The notes under the pieces: model-generated
What the model saw: only the letters and a program-made list of their open reading frames with translations
What the model was told of the DNA's origin: nothing
The model's database searches: none
Part shown: positions 1 to 12,531 of the stretch, piece after piece
How positions within the stretch are numbered: position 1 is the stretch's first letter
Layout of the letters: every line of letters begins with the position of its first letter
Assembly (NCBI GenBank): GCA_036898135.1
Contig: JBAHVR010000282.1
Location: 510,386-574,385, forward strand
Length of the DNA: 64,000 nucleotides
From: Oncomelania hupensis
Lineage: Eukaryota > Mollusca > Gastropoda > Littorinimorpha > Pomatiopsidae
Direction of reading: 5' to 3'
Made by a program: the position numbers and the translations under genes

Positions 1-452
1 AAATTTCTCAAAATTCCTTATGTTCTATGTGTGCCACATGTTTGAGTGATAGATGTGTTTGTTGTGTGTGCCACATGTACATGTAGGAGTGATAGACGTG
101 TTTGTTGTGTGTGCCACACGTTTGAGTGATAGTGTTTGTTGTGTGTGGCACATGTACATGTAGGAGTGATAGATGTGTATGTTGTGTGTGCCACATGTAC
201 ATGTAGGAGTGATAGACATGTTTGTGGTGTGTGCCACACGTTTGAGTGATGGATGTGTTTGTTGTTGTGTGCCACATGTTGGAGTTATAGATGTGTTTGT
301 TGTGTGTGCCACATGTTGGAGTTATAGATGTGTTTGAGTGATAGATGTGTTGTGTGTGCCACATGTTGGAGTTGTAGATGTGTTTGTTGTGTGAGCCACA
401 TCTTTGAGTGATGGATGTGTTTTTTGTGTATGCCACATGTTGGAGTTATAGA
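1..452. repeat. GTG-rich minisatellite (block 1)
   Basis: Degenerate tandem units of roughly 35-45 bp are built around GTGTGTGCCACATG, a TTTGAGTGATAGATG or TTGGAGTTATAGATG segment and TGTTTGTTGT. The same array resumes at 1697-1859 and 3012-3145, so it was one array before two elements inserted. Long reading frames on the minus strand are repeat artefacts with low-complexity translation. Confidence 0.9.
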
Positions 453-453
453 T

Positions 454-1696
454 CATACTGGAGAGTAGCTGAAGAAAAAAAAACCTCTGAAATCCGGTCT
501 GGGTCCAGGGGCCGCCGTAAGGCCCCTGGTCAGGTTCAGGGGCGAAGCCCCGGTGGGGGATCTGGGGGGCGATGGCTCCAGAAGCTGAAAGTTTTATAAC
601 ATTTAAAACCCCAAAAGCATGCTTTTGGTGAGAGATAAATTTTGATGTTTTTCATAATATTCATGCATTCATAGATAGACATTATTTTTTTTATTAAAAA
701 AATAATAATTTTATTAAAAAATAATATAATAATAATATTTTTTAATAATAATAATTTTATTAAAAAATAATAATAATAATGTCTATCTATGAATGTCTAT
801 CTATGAAATAAAAAATATGCACACGAAAAATAATTTTAAAAAAAGAAAAAAGAACAGTAAGTAAGTACTACTTACTAAGTTACTTGAGCCAATTATAAGT
901 CAAAAGTTTTCACACACAAAAATCTGCAGCACTTCACCAATCCACTGTAATATTTTAATGTCCGAAAGCCTCAATGTTCTTATTATAATTATATATCCAG
1001 TTTATCTCACTCCCAAAACACCAATTATTGTACACTGTCACTGTCCACTGTAATATTTTAATGTCAAAAAGCCTCAATGTTCTTATCATAATTATTTATC
1101 CACAGTTTATACCACTCCAAAACACTAAATATTGTACACTGTCCATGCTACAGCTGCAGTCTCTTCATAACAGAATCATTTGAAAAATGTAAACATTGTA
1201 CTCTGCACTTTGGTCTGCTTTGGTTTGGCAGGCTTTGGGTCAGGGATGGGAAGAATTTTCACCTGATGCAACGAGCCATGCCTGCAGCATCAACTTTTCG
1301 AAAATGAGAGCCGATACGCTGCTCGACTCCCTCCACTTTTACCACTTTCGATGTCCAATCCCAATTCCATTTGTTGGTGATGTCTCCCTCTTAAAAATCT
1401 CCCCGGTTAATAATCCGCGATGCGTACGACATTTCTGTAACTTCTCACACTCGAAGGGACCGTGTGAAAGAAGAAAGGAAGAGAAGTGCGTCTCTGCTGG
1501 GTGGAAACCACGCGCTTCTACCGGAAATGGTACAGAGTAAGGCAAAACGTTGGAATTGGTTTGCGGAGCGAACATACGTGGTTAATTTACGATTTGCGTC
1601 TCCTTTTTTTTTTTTTTCCTCGGAACAAATTTTTAAACCTCGGAAAGTAAGTTCGTTAACCTCGGAAACTCGCGTATCCGAGAATTCTCCAGTATG
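454..1696. mobile_element. TIR element in minisatellite, 6-bp TSD
   Basis: The ends are an 11-bp perfect inverted repeat, CATACTGGAGA at 454-464 and its complement at 1686-1696. They are flanked by the direct repeat ATAGAT (448-453 and 1697-1702). The minisatellite runs straight up to both edges. Inside are a GC-rich palindromic stretch (about 495-570, complementary GGGGCC/GGCCCC runs), AT-rich filler (660-860) and two diverged copies of a segment containing CACTGTAATATTTTAATGTC (near 940 and 1045). No transposase reading frame is seen, so this is a non-autonomous copy. The superfamily is not assigned. Confidence 0.75.
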
Positions 1697-1859
1697 ATAG
1701 ATGTATTTGTTGTGTGTGCCACATGTTTGAGTAATAGATGTGTTTGTTGTGTGTGCCACATCTTTGAGTGATGGATGTGTTTTTTCTGTGTGCCACACTG
1801 GCTGAAACATGTCAGTGTGTATGTTGTGTGTGCCACACTGGCTGAAACATGTCAGTGTG
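1697..1859. repeat. GTG-rich minisatellite (block 2)
   Basis: Continuation of the array at 1-452, with a unit variant containing CACTGGCTGAAACATGTCAG. It is bounded by two inserted elements. Confidence 0.85.
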
Positions 1860-3011
1860 CAGAGGTGCCTACCCCCAGTCTGACCATTTGTGTACTGGCT
1901 GCATGAAAAATGTGTATTTTGTGTAATGTCAGATTTCGCGCAACTCGCAACATTTGATCAAAGAATTATTGTCATGAAAACTGCCACATTCACAAAACAT
2001 CAATTCATACTAATTTCAGCTCACCATTTTAATCCTCTCATGAAACAAAATAATATAGAACTCAACAAGTTATGGTCACAAATGCACACTAATATATTAT
2101 TTTTTGTGTTGTATTTTACTCTATACCCCCCCCCCCTCCCCTCCTCCTCCTCCAAAGGATCTTCATATTATCCAACAATTAATATGAATTATGAATATCT
2201 ATTTAAATGCATCATTATTTTTGTATATTCTGCTGAAACTGGCAACACTTTTTGTTTTCTGAGCATACTATTACTAGAGTGTTCTGCATTTTGTTGTGTA
2301 AATACAGTGCCTTTTTATCCACTTTGTATTAATTTTAGGCTGAGCCACTTTTGCCGTTTGGGGAAAAACGCGTTTTATTTTTATGTGAGGGTTACCTACT
2401 TTGAACAGTTGTATGAGTGCCCTAATATTGACCGATTTTAACCGTTTACATTTGTTTAATCTTCTAAAGGTTTGTACTATATAATAAAAACAAAATAAAA
2501 CGTCCTGAACCAAAATAAAATGTTTGTCCGTAATACCTAATCTAAGTGTCGCTGAATGTCGTATGCAGAGCAATGCTGAACTCTTTGTTGCAGTGAGCAT
2601 AATGAACTCCTTTTAAAGATTCGATTATTCCTCCAAAACGTTCACGGTATTCGCGTAAGAAATGTTGTCGCGCTTTTTGCTTACTTGCAACCTTACCCCG
2701 CTTTTCTTCAGACTCGCTCTCATCGTCACTCTCGTGTAAACGCTTTCGCGACACCATGTTTAGCACAATGGCGGATACAAAATCTCGCACTACCTCTCAC
2801 GCACGAGATTTCACTTTTGCGCATGCGCTCTAGGGTCAGCAAGTAAATGAAATAGCAGATCAAAACATAATATAAAATCAGTGCGAAAATTTTTTTTTAT
2901 TTTTTTTGGTACACCACAAAAATGCGTATTTTCAAGGAATTGCTCGTATTGTCGTATTTTATGTTGAAAATTCGTAAAAATACGCGCCAGCGCGTACGTT
3001 AGGCACCTCTG
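1860..3011. mobile_element. hAT-like element, 12-bp TIR
   Basis: CAGAGGTGCCTA at 1860-1871 is matched by its exact complement at 3000-3011, and CAGTGTG occurs directly outside both ends (1853-1859 and 3012-3018). The CAGAGGTG start is typical of hAT termini. The element holds a minus-strand exon-like frame (see 2532-2756) with a BED-like N-terminal segment, so it is probably a remnant of an autonomous hAT. The rest is AT-rich with no supported frame. The TSD is embedded in repetitive flank, so its length (7 or 8 bp) is uncertain. Confidence 0.7.
2532..2756 (-). pseudogene. N-terminal fragment of hAT-type transposase (BED-like)
   Basis: The frame starting at the ATG at 2756 encodes an acidic/basic lead, then a segment resembling ARQHFLREYRERFGG...KGVHYAHC. 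This pattern (basic helix, aromatic residues, then a Cys-containing strand) is what I associate with the start of BED-type or KRKQ-type hAT transposases. Only one Cys-His pair is present before the frame ends, so the zinc finger is incomplete. It lies inside the hAT-like element at 1860-3011 and is probably its residual first exon. It may instead be a chance frame. The assignment is by pattern memory only. Confidence 0.4.
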
Positions 3012-3145
3012 CAGTGTGTATGTTGTGTCTGCCACACTGGCTGAAACATGTCAGTGTGTATGTTGTGTGTGCCAAATGTTCGAGTGATGGACATGTTTGT
3101 TGTGTGTGCCGCACTGGGTGAAACATGTCAGTGTGTATGTTGCTA
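3012..3145. repeat. GTG-rich minisatellite (block 3)
   Basis: Last part of the array interrupted at 454 and 1860. Units again contain TGTTGTGTGTGCC and ACATGTCAGTGTGTATGTTG. Confidence 0.8.
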
Positions 3146-3192
3146 CAGATCCGTGCTTTAAACCTGATGGGTGATTTGGGGAACAGCACCTA

Positions 3193-3736
3193 CAGTGTTA
3201 TATCTGGAAAAATTCGTAACCCCAAACATTGAAATCAATAAAATAGAGGCAATCTGTTTCAAGATGAAAGGAATCATTCTTTTTTTTATTTATATCCAGT
3301 GGTTTACCTGACAAAAGGCCAAGAATGCGGGTACTTGTATTAAATAAAGAGAAGAAAACCAACCACAAACATTAATGTAAAATAAAATTTAAAAAAGTAT
3401 TTTATTTTTCTTAGAATAAAAACAAAAAAAAAACGATGGGTAATTGTCACTTTCTTTGCTCTTGTGAATCATTAGTTTCAGGCTTTTTGTTGTCGTTTTT
3501 CTTGACAGCCCACTGGGAATCTTTCTGCACCAACGAACTATTAAGGGGATCAGCCCTCTGGAAATCTGTGTGCACCAACAAACTTTCAAGGGGATCAGCC
3601 CACTGGGAATCTTTGTGCAGCAACAAACTATGAAAGGGGGAAATTTGTCCTTACCCAAACGAAACATTTTTCAAGTTGTTGTTCCTAACCCAAATTGTTC
3701 CATGACATGAGGCATTCCTAACCTGAGGCACCACTG
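3193..3736. mobile_element. Possible Tc1/mariner-pogo type MITE
   Basis: The interval starts TA-CAGTG and ends CACTG-TA. The right end read inward (CAGTGGTGCCTCAGGTTAGG) resembles pogo/Tigger-type termini. The left end shares little beyond CAGTG, so the TIR is weak. Inside are an AT-rich stretch and three 45-bp tandem copies at 3506-3640. No transposase is present. Confidence 0.4.
3506..3640. repeat. 45-bp tandem repeat, three copies
   Basis: Copies begin at about 3506, 3551 and 3596 with CAGCCC[AT]CTGG[GA]AATCT, followed by GCA[CG]CAAC[GA]AACT and an AAGGGG run. The short frames here are products of the repetition. Confidence 0.75.
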
Positions 3737-3766
3737 TATATAGCATCCATTATTATTATTATTATT

Positions 3767-3770
3767 AGTT

Positions 3771-3829
<59 letters not shown>
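3767..3829. repeat. (AGT)n microsatellite
   Basis: Uninterrupted trinucleotide run. It continues at 4226-4245 beyond the MITE that inserted into it. Confidence 0.95.
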
Positions 3830-4225
3830 CAGGGGTGAGATTTAACCCAGGAGACTAACTAGCCCGCCGGGCTAGCTAGTAAGTAAAGTGAGGTAGCCCG
3901 CATGATTTTTAGGCAGCCCGACAATTACAATCGTTCACATATAAAACACAAATTTTGACAATACACGTAATTTGTAGTGGGTGTCTTTTCACAAACAAAG
4001 CAGACAGCGAGCTTGGCACGAAAGGGAAGTAGGCAAAGGGAAATAACGCTCGCGTATGCTTCATACTTGTAGCAGAGGAACAGTGACCTAAAAACGCCCT
4101 CGCTTCGAAAAGTCTGCAAGTATTATCATTTTTTTTAGGTCGCCAGGCGGGTTGGCTCAATTATAAAGTGAGGTCGCCCGAGCCGGTTTTAAGTCGCCTC
4201 GGGCGACCACTAAATCTCACTCCTG
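3830..4225. mobile_element. hAT-like MITE, copy A, 5-bp TSD
   Basis: The 396-bp element begins CAGGGGTGAGATTTA and ends TAAATCTCACTCCTG. The flanking direct repeat is TAGTA, although it lies in an AGT run. It contains GCTAGC-type short palindromes and a region highly similar, in opposite orientation, to 26318-26727. The similarity covers the whole length, which marks both as copies of one non-autonomous family. Frames found inside are shared by both copies but have no recognisable domain. Confidence 0.8.
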
Positions 4226-4329
4226 TAGTAGTAGTAGTAGTAGTACTATTATTATTATTATTATTTGGATTACTGTACCAAATAGTTGTGTTGAAAATTT
4301 GTAAAAGAAAAGTAAAGTTTCATTATTAC

Positions 4330-4409
4330 CTCAGACTCCACTGGAAATATGTCAACAAATCTCTCTGTCTTCACCCACACCATCTTTGTTTCAAATGGGT
4401 CAGGGGTTT
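4330..4409 (-). CDS. Internal exon of zinc-finger-type gene (minus locus, exon 5)
   Basis: Reading the minus strand, a polypyrimidine tract and TTGTTACAG precede an 80-bp exon that ends ...GAG before GTAATAATG. It encodes a 27-residue module with MVWVKTER, then ...FPVESE, homologous to the exons at 9365-9444, 24988-25067 and 47817-47896. Length and phase (1 to 0) are conserved. VKTE fits the sumoylation consensus (hydrophobic-K-x-E). No C2H2 fingers are found downstream on this strand in the window. The full gene is therefore not demonstrated. Confidence 0.55.
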
Positions 4410-5191
4410 CTGTAACAAAGAATTAATCAAAATGTATTATGGATGAGAGGGTGATAGCAGGAGCACAAATGGTTAGGACTGTGGTTTTCTATGACAAAGG
4501 TCCAGAGTTCAAACCCTGCAGAGGATGAACTTATGTGACTTAGATACAAGACTTTTCAGGCAACCAAATGTTTTCTCCAGGTACTTCTGTGTCCACCCTG
4601 TTGCATGCAGTCAATTGAAATATTTTTTTTTGAATCTCCCAAAATTACAATAGGTTTGAGAGATGAATGTGTGTTTGTTGTGTTGGTAGGTGTGTAGCAT
4701 GTGAGCATGAATTTTGGTTACATATCACCACTCTTTGAGTCTTCGGAAGGAGTGTGTGTAGCACCACTCTTTGAGTCTTCGGAAGGAGTGTGTGTAGCAT
4801 GTGAACATGTATGTTAGTTACAGATCACCACTCTTTGAGTCGGATTTAATAATAAGGCAGTTAGCATCCACTATTATAATATTATTATTACTATTATTAA
4901 TCTTTATTTATTACCTTTTTAAAATGTAATCATAAAACAAAAAAGAAGTTTTTAATCAATCAAGTTTGAATATGGGGTTCACATCGGAAAAAACTCCCAC
5001 CCATAAGAAATGTTCCTCCCGTAGTAGAACTGAACCCTTCATTGGCAGTGGCACACATGCATGTAACTTAGCTCACAGCCTATTCTATACTTTAGGTCTA
5101 GAAAGGTGAAACTGTACAGCAGCTAAGCTAAAATCACTATATAGATAACACGTGACAATAATTGCTAAATATGAAACATTAACATACTTAC
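4410..5191. other. Intron-like spacer, no gene seen
   Basis: Spacer between two minus-strand exons. It contains two copies of a CACCACTCTTTGAGTC segment (near 4728 and 4762) and ATT-rich DNA. Parts resemble 25090-25735, the equivalent intron of the third exon copy. No supported coding sequence. Confidence 0.6.
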
Positions 5192-8100
5192 TGTATCCCT
5201 TTGAGTCACTGTCAGGTTCTGTCTTCACTTTAGACAACTCTGAGTCATGTGGTTCCTGAAATCAATTTGAGACTATATTACTTTACAACAATTATCAGTA
5301 CAGTTAATGTGTTGAGTGCTGTAATGACTGTACCACACAGTTAACGTGTTGAAGCGCTGTAATGGCTGTACCATGCAGTTAATGTGTTGAAGCGCTGTAA
5401 TAACTGTACCACACAGTTAATGTGTTGAAGTGCTGTAATGACTGTACCACACAGTTAATGTGTTAAAGTGCTGTAATTGCTGTACCACACAGTTAATGTG
5501 TTGAAGTGCCGCAATGACTGTACCACACAGTTAATGTGTTGAAGTGCTGTAATGGCTGTACCACACAGTTAATGTGTTGAAGTGCTGTAATAACTGTACC
5601 ACACAGTTAATGTGTTAAAGTGCTGTAATTGCTGTGCCACACAGTTAATGTGTTGAAGTGCCGCAATGACTGTACCACACAGTTAATGTGTTGAAGTGCT
5701 GTAATGGCTGTACCACACAGTTAATGTTAAAGTGCTGTAATTGCTGTACCACACAGTTAATGTGTTGAAGTGCTGTAATGAGTGTACCACAGAGTTAATG
5801 TGTTGAAGTGCTGTAATGACTGTACCACACAGTTAATGTGTTGAAGTGCCGCAATGACTGTACCACAAAGTTAATGTGTTGAAGTGCTGTAATGGCTGTA
5901 CCACACAGTTAATGTGTTAAAGTGCTGTAATTGCTGTACCACACAGTTAATGTGTTGAAGTGCTGTAATGACTGTACCACACAGTTAATGTAAGTGCTGT
6001 AATGGCCTGAAAGGCTCGGGGAGGGGAGGTTCAAAATGTTTTTGTTCGAGGCTCTCAGATCCAGAACCTAGGTTCCTGAACTTTTTTTTGATCCAATAGG
6101 TTCAATAACCTACGTTTGGGATTGAGAACCTCCCCGAAACTTCCAAATAAGACAGGCCATCAGGGAGGCATCATGCTGGACTATTAGCTCAGGTTCCATT
6201 GTATAAGTGACATCAAGCTGGACTGTGCACGCCGTTCTGGCGTGCATTTACCTAATTGTTGTTTTGTGTTCGTTTGTTCTTTGTTTTGATCTAAAGCTAA
6301 ATTTAATGTTTATTAATAATGTTTGCATCAGTGAGGACGCCTATGGGATAACGGTTGGGAGGTGAGGATGTAACCAAGTTTGGAGGCTGATGTATTAGAT
6401 ATTAGGATGAATAATATTTGTGACGCCGCTAGATAGTAGGGATGAGAAAAGTTGGGTGATGATTGACAAAACGATACAATGATACTGTGTGCATTGGCGG
6501 GGATGTCTGGCCCTATTGTTTTGCCTTTTAGCGTTGAAAGATTAAGCCAGAAGGTTAGTGGCTGCAGCAATTTGCAGAATATCTGCTGGTATTGTAGGAT
6601 ATGGGAGGGTTTTATGTTAGTGCAACGTAATTTGACAGACCGACAGTTTATATAAACAATGTTGGTTTTATGCTTGCATAAACTGAAATATAGTACGATG
6701 ATAATGATAAAGGAAGAGGTATGTTTAGTTAGTAAGTTATAGAGTTTTTAATTAGTAGTTGATATATATTTTGTTTAGGAATGTACATGTTTGTTAATTG
6801 GCTTTTGAAGTGTTATGTTTATTGGTTTAGTATATTGTTTGATGTAATCATTGTGCATTTATAGTGGTGAATGTTTGGTTTGATTTGTACTGTTGTTTCT
6901 CTTTAAATTTACAATGTATATCTTTTAAGAGTGGGTTTCTGCCGAGCGCCAATGTGTTGGATCTAGGGTTAGGTTTTCCCGGTCTGTGGAGGCAGATAAG
7001 CGAGGGAGTGATGAGACAAGATAGTTGGTGGGAAGGATTTTGTTTTGTGTCAGCAGGTGTCAGACCGATGCTGTCACCAGGCAGTGTCAAAGTTGAAATG
7101 TAGTTTTATATTTTGTACGGAAATGGACGTCAGCACGAAGAGTCCATTGTTGTGTGGGAGTGAATGTTGAGTTTTTAGGATTAGAATAAAGGCTGGTGCA
7201 AGACAGGGATACGTGGTAGATAGAAAAATAGTTAGAAAAGAGAGTAGGAGGATCTGAGGGCAATTTTTAAAGAAGTTTAACGTTATTAGGCCGAGTTTTA
7301 GTTTGTTTTAGCCAACTTTGAATATTTTTAGTGTTTTGAATGATATGTGAAGTGTTGTTTTTCAAAAGACATTTTTTCCACGTTTTTGTTGACCGTGATG
7401 TCCATTCATGTGAAGCAACGTTTGGTATTCTAGTCAAACCATACAGCGCATAAGGTAAATTTGTTTTTCTTTCTTTTACGTTGTCTTTTTCTATTTCAAT
7501 TTGACCATTGTGGATAATTGTGTGACGTGTTTTGCATCGTATGAATGGATTCATGATCAGTTTGTCATATTTTGGCCTCTTTTAGTGTTCTTTTGGGCCA
7601 ATACTATTAAGTTTTGTAAAGGTAGCCAACTTGGGTTGGAAAGGTTTATTTTGTGCTAAGGTTTATTAGACTGTTTAGTGTCAATGTTAAATGTAACCCT
7701 TTAACGATGTGAATAATAAGGGGGTTCGTCTTTGTCTTTGTGTATTGTAACGTTTTGTTTGTTTCAGTTGTTTAAGCATGACAGGCACAGCACCTAGTGT
7801 GTGTTGTGCCCAGGGTCATTTGAGTGCTTAGATGCTGAGTGTGTGTGTCTTTGTGTATTGTAACGTTTTGTTTGTTTCAGTTGTTTAAGCATGACAGGCA
7901 CAGCACCTAGTGTGTGTTGTGCCCAGGGTCATTTGAGTGCTTAGATGCTGAATGTGTGTGTCTTTGTCTTTGTGTATTGTAACGTTTTGTTTGTTTCAGT
8001 CGTTTAAGCATGACAGGCACAGCACCTAGTGTGTGTTGTGCCCAGGGTCATTTGAGTGCTTAGATGCTGAGTGTGTGTGTCTTTGTCTTTGTGTATTGTA

Positions 8101-10990
8101 ACGTTTTTGTTTGTTTCAGTCGTTTAAGCATGACAGGCACAGCACCTAGTGTGTGTTGTGCCCAGGGTCATTTGAGTGCTTAGATGCTGAGTGTGTGTGT
8201 CTTTGTGTATTGTAACGTTTTTGTTTGTTTCAGTTGTTTAAGCATGACAGGCACAGCACCTGGCGTGTGTTGTGCCCAGGGTCATTTGAGTGCTTAGATG
8301 CTGAGTGTGTGTGTTTTTGTCTAGCATGCAGTATTAAGGTTGAAGGAATACTGTAGGCTCAACATTTCCTTGTCTGGGGCTGTCTAAATGTTTTGTTTAA
8401 ACGTGTATGTTTTGTTCTGACTAGCAGTTGTTCATTGCATAGGTTGTGATTATAGCTTGGAATGTGTTAGTATGTTAGTCTTAAATTTGTGTTTTTTAGT
8501 TAAAGGAAGATATTATGGTAAAGATGGTTGTTTTATGATAATGTTTGTTATTTTTGTATACAATGTCTTATGATTTTGTTTTTCTTCTTTGACCTAGTTT
8601 TTTACCGCACATTGATGGCCACGATTGTTTAGGGAACTACGATATATGTTGTTTTAGCATGAATTTGAGTTAAACGTGAAGTGATTATCGTATCATGCTT
8701 TCAATATTAAAGAACATCCCATAATTTTCAAGGCTCGTGCGCGTTATCGCTTATGTGAATGTGAGGTCCCTGATTGACGAGTGTTAGTGTGAATACCAAC
8801 CTTTGCATGAAGGCGCGCACATGGACTATTAGCTCAGGCTCCATTGTATAAGAGACATCAAGCTGGACTATTAGCTCAGGCTCCATTGTATAAGAGACAT
8901 CAAGTTGGACTATTAGCTCAGGCTCCATTGTATAAGAGACATCAAGTTGGACTATTAGCTCAGGTTCCATTGTATAAGAGACATCAAGCTGGACTATTAG
9001 CTCAGGCTCCATTGTATACGAGACATCAAGCTGGACTATTAGCTCAGGCTCCATTTATAAGAGACATCAAGTTAGACTATTAGCTCAGGCTCCATTGTAA
9101 AAGAGGCATCAAGTTGGACTATTACCTCAGACTCCAAGGTTTAAGAGACATCAAGCTGGACTATTACATTACATGATTATTGCAGCTGCACTATTACCTC
9201 AGGCTCCACTGTATAAGAGACATCAAGCTGGACTATTATCTCAGGCTCCATTGTATAAGAGACATCAAGGTGGACTATTAGCTCAGGCTCCATTGTATAA
9301 GAGACATCAAGCTGGACTATTACTTCAGGACCATTGTATAAGAGACCTTAAGCTGGACTATTACCTCAGGCTCCATTGGATGTATATCCACGTATCTCTC
9401 TGTCTTCACCCATACTGTTTTCGTGTCCAATGGCCCACTGCTTTCTGTAACAAAGAAATCGGCAAACACATCTTGGGTGAGTGCCAGAGTGGATGATAAA
9501 ATGGAACAGTTGTTGTCACTCACATCCATCTGTTCCAGATTTGGCTCGGAAGAGTCCGCTGGACCTAAAGCATTAATCATGTAATTTACCTCACATCCAT
9601 ACTCCTGTGTGGATCATACCAACTTGTAATCACTAAAAACAGTTTACTTCAATCAAAAATTGGTTTTGACGCTTCTGGAATTAAACACTGGTTCACTGGC
9701 ACATAAGGCAAGTTATTTAGCTCACAGCCTGTAATACACTTAAAGTGTAGCTGTTGGGTGCTGACCTACATTTCGTCAAATCACGAAATAGGACTATTTA
9801 GTGACTTATAATGTATTATACTAACTAAAAAAACTACGAGGAGTTCGAAAATGTGCTTGGATTATTTTGCCGTTGCCTATATTGTTTGATATATACTCCC
9901 AAAAAATTGACTTCCAAAAAAAAAATTCTTCGGCAAGTTTCGGAAAGTGACGTCACAAACGTGACCGGTTTGGTTGGTAGTGTCTAGTGTGTTATGTTGG
10001 TTTGAGATTTGGCGCAGTGCAATTTAGCGTATTTACTGATTAAATGTCGATTTTATTTATTATTATAGTTAATTTGTAAAGGATAGCATATGCACTATTA
10101 AAAAAATGCCAGCTCAAATGTGTGTTGTTGGTGGATGCATAAATAGATCATGCCAAGAAACATCGCTGCATCGTTAATACCCGAAAGATACTTCATTATG
10201 TCCACCTTCGAACCGTTTTGTGTTAGTACGCGGAAAGATTTCTCCAAGGGAAATGCACACACTGTTGTGTACTCCTCACACTTAAAAGAAGACAATTTTA
10301 CCAATCTTCTTGAATTTCGAATGAAATTCGCGAAAATGCTCCTTCTCAAACCTGGATCCATATACCGACTATCAAGCCGGCAGTAGGCCTACTGATTAGT
10401 CGACTCTCACCCTAGCAGTGATGCCACAACAACAAGAAAGAGAAAGAGAAGTTCCATTCTTCTTATGAAGCTAAACCTTGCGAGAGAGGTTAATGATAGC
10501 ATCACACTCTAAATAGTTTAGATACACAAGAGTGAAAATTGTGTGCGGGAGGTTTGGGATGGTGGAGATAGGGTAAATCAGAGATCACTCATCAGATAGC
10601 ATTAGCAGTGCCAGCAGTTTCCACATTTAGGCCTACTTCAATCAGGCCTACGGCAGTAGCCTACTAAGCTTACTAATAGTAGCACTATTGAGTAAATTAC
10701 TGTAACTTTAAAAAAATACTTTTTATGTAGGACTGTATTGTAGACCTAAACCAAATTTTAAGTGCAGAGAATTGGTATTCACATTTCAGTCTTAATTTTC
10801 TGTTTGTAATGTACGAGGGCATAATAATAATATCGAAACATTATTCTGCATTTAGTGGAAATACAGTTTTTCCTCTGCTTATCTTTGTTAAATCCATTAG
10901 GCATATCGTGTCCTATTGTACTGACCATGTTCAATTTAACAGATCTATCGAAAAATATGAAACTTGAAATGTACATCACCAAAACAATAA

Positions 10991-11021
<31 letters not shown>

Positions 11022-11469
11022 TCATGCAAATGAAACATGATTAGCATCATACAAATAATAGTAATAAAATTTGAAGACATTTATTATCTATATATATAAA
11101 TTGCTTAGCCGGAAGTCCTTCTTCGCCGCTACTATAAAGTTTGTCTCCTATGGACGCTGATCTGGGCAGGTGCTGAGTGCTGCTGATCGGCCTGCTGTGT
11201 GCTCAAAACCAGCCAAATCGTTATAGCCGACATTTCCTTACCGAACGTTTAACCGTTTCTGAGATAAATAAATAAACAAAATGTCCACAAACTGCAATAG
11301 CCTCATTCCGCGCGCTTCCATTAAAAATCAATTTGAGGTTTCAGCATGTTTTCCCATATAGACCAAAAAATTCATGTTTTTTCTACGATGCCTTGGTAGC
11401 GTAGTGGGTTAATCTTCCGCCTACGGTTTCGGGCGACCCAAGATCGATACTCACGCGGGCCATATTAAG

Positions 11470-11500
<31 letters not shown>

Positions 11501-11543
11501 TACAATATGGATATTTTTTATTTATTTAGACTTTTTACCTTTA

Positions 11544-11577
<34 letters not shown>

Positions 11578-11605
11578 AAACTAAGAATAATAATAATATT
11601 ATTAA

Positions 11606-11642
<37 letters not shown>

Positions 11643-11716
11643 CAAATTTTCTTTTAAAACCTTGGAGTTTTTTATGATTTCTATTTGTATTATTCTATAT
11701 TCAATATTATTATTAT

Positions 11717-11808
<92 letters not shown>

Positions 11809-12157
11809 AGCCTGCTGTGTGCTCAAAACCAGCGAAATCGTTTTAGCCGACATTTCCTTACCGAACGTTTAACCGTTTCTGAGATAAATAAATAAACAAA
11901 ATGTCCACAAACTGTAATAGCCTCATTCCGCGCGCTTCCATTAAAAATCAAATTGAGGTTTCAGCATGGTTTCCCATATAGACCAAAAAATTGATGGTAT
12001 TTCTAGGAAGCGTTGGTAGCTTAGTTAGTAAAACCATTCGCCTACCGTGCAGTGCGACCGAAGGTCAAATCTCACCCAAGCCCCTTTTTTAATTTTTTTT
12101 TTTTTAGTACACTAAAATATGGATATTTTTCTTTTTAATTTAGGCTTTTTACCTTTA

Positions 12158-12203
<46 letters not shown>

Positions 12204-12328
12204 TATAAACTAATAATAATAAATTATTATTATTATTATTATATCTTATATCAAATTTTCTTTTAAAACCTTGGTGTTTTTTATGATTTCTATTTGTATT
12301 ATTCTATATTTATTATTATTATTATTAC

Positions 12329-12367
<39 letters not shown>

Positions 12368-12482
12368 TTATAAACTAATAATAATTATTATTATTCTTAT
12401 AATAACAATTATACTATCTTATATCAAATTTTATTTTAAAACCTTGGTGTTTTTTCTGATTTCTATTTGTATTATTCTATAT

Positions 12483-12531
<49 letters not shown>

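Noticed and set aside
8..436. 142-residue minus-strand frame rich in His, Thr and Asn
   Set aside because: It is a translation of the GTG-rich minisatellite; other frames of the array are equally open and periodic.
1890..2441. 183-residue plus-strand frame
   Set aside because: Low-complexity, Phe/Ile-rich, no domain, and it lies inside a hAT-like element with a different coding strand.
5285..6001. CRISPR-like array
   Set aside because: The units are contiguous with no unique spacers; it is an ordinary minisatellite in a eukaryotic intron.
8728..9054. 108-residue MEPELIVQLDVSYT repeat protein
   Set aside because: The frame is open because the 42-bp unit is a multiple of three and derives from an exon/intron border; no start or splice context supports a protein of its own.
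11391..11460. Possible tRNA gene
   Set aside because: Box-A-like and weak box-B-like sequence is present, but no acceptor stem or clean cloverleaf could be drawn. A tRNA-derived repeat is more likely, as a second diverged copy sits at 12008.
11662..11895. Poly-valine frame
   Set aside because: Translation of an AGT/GTA microsatellite.
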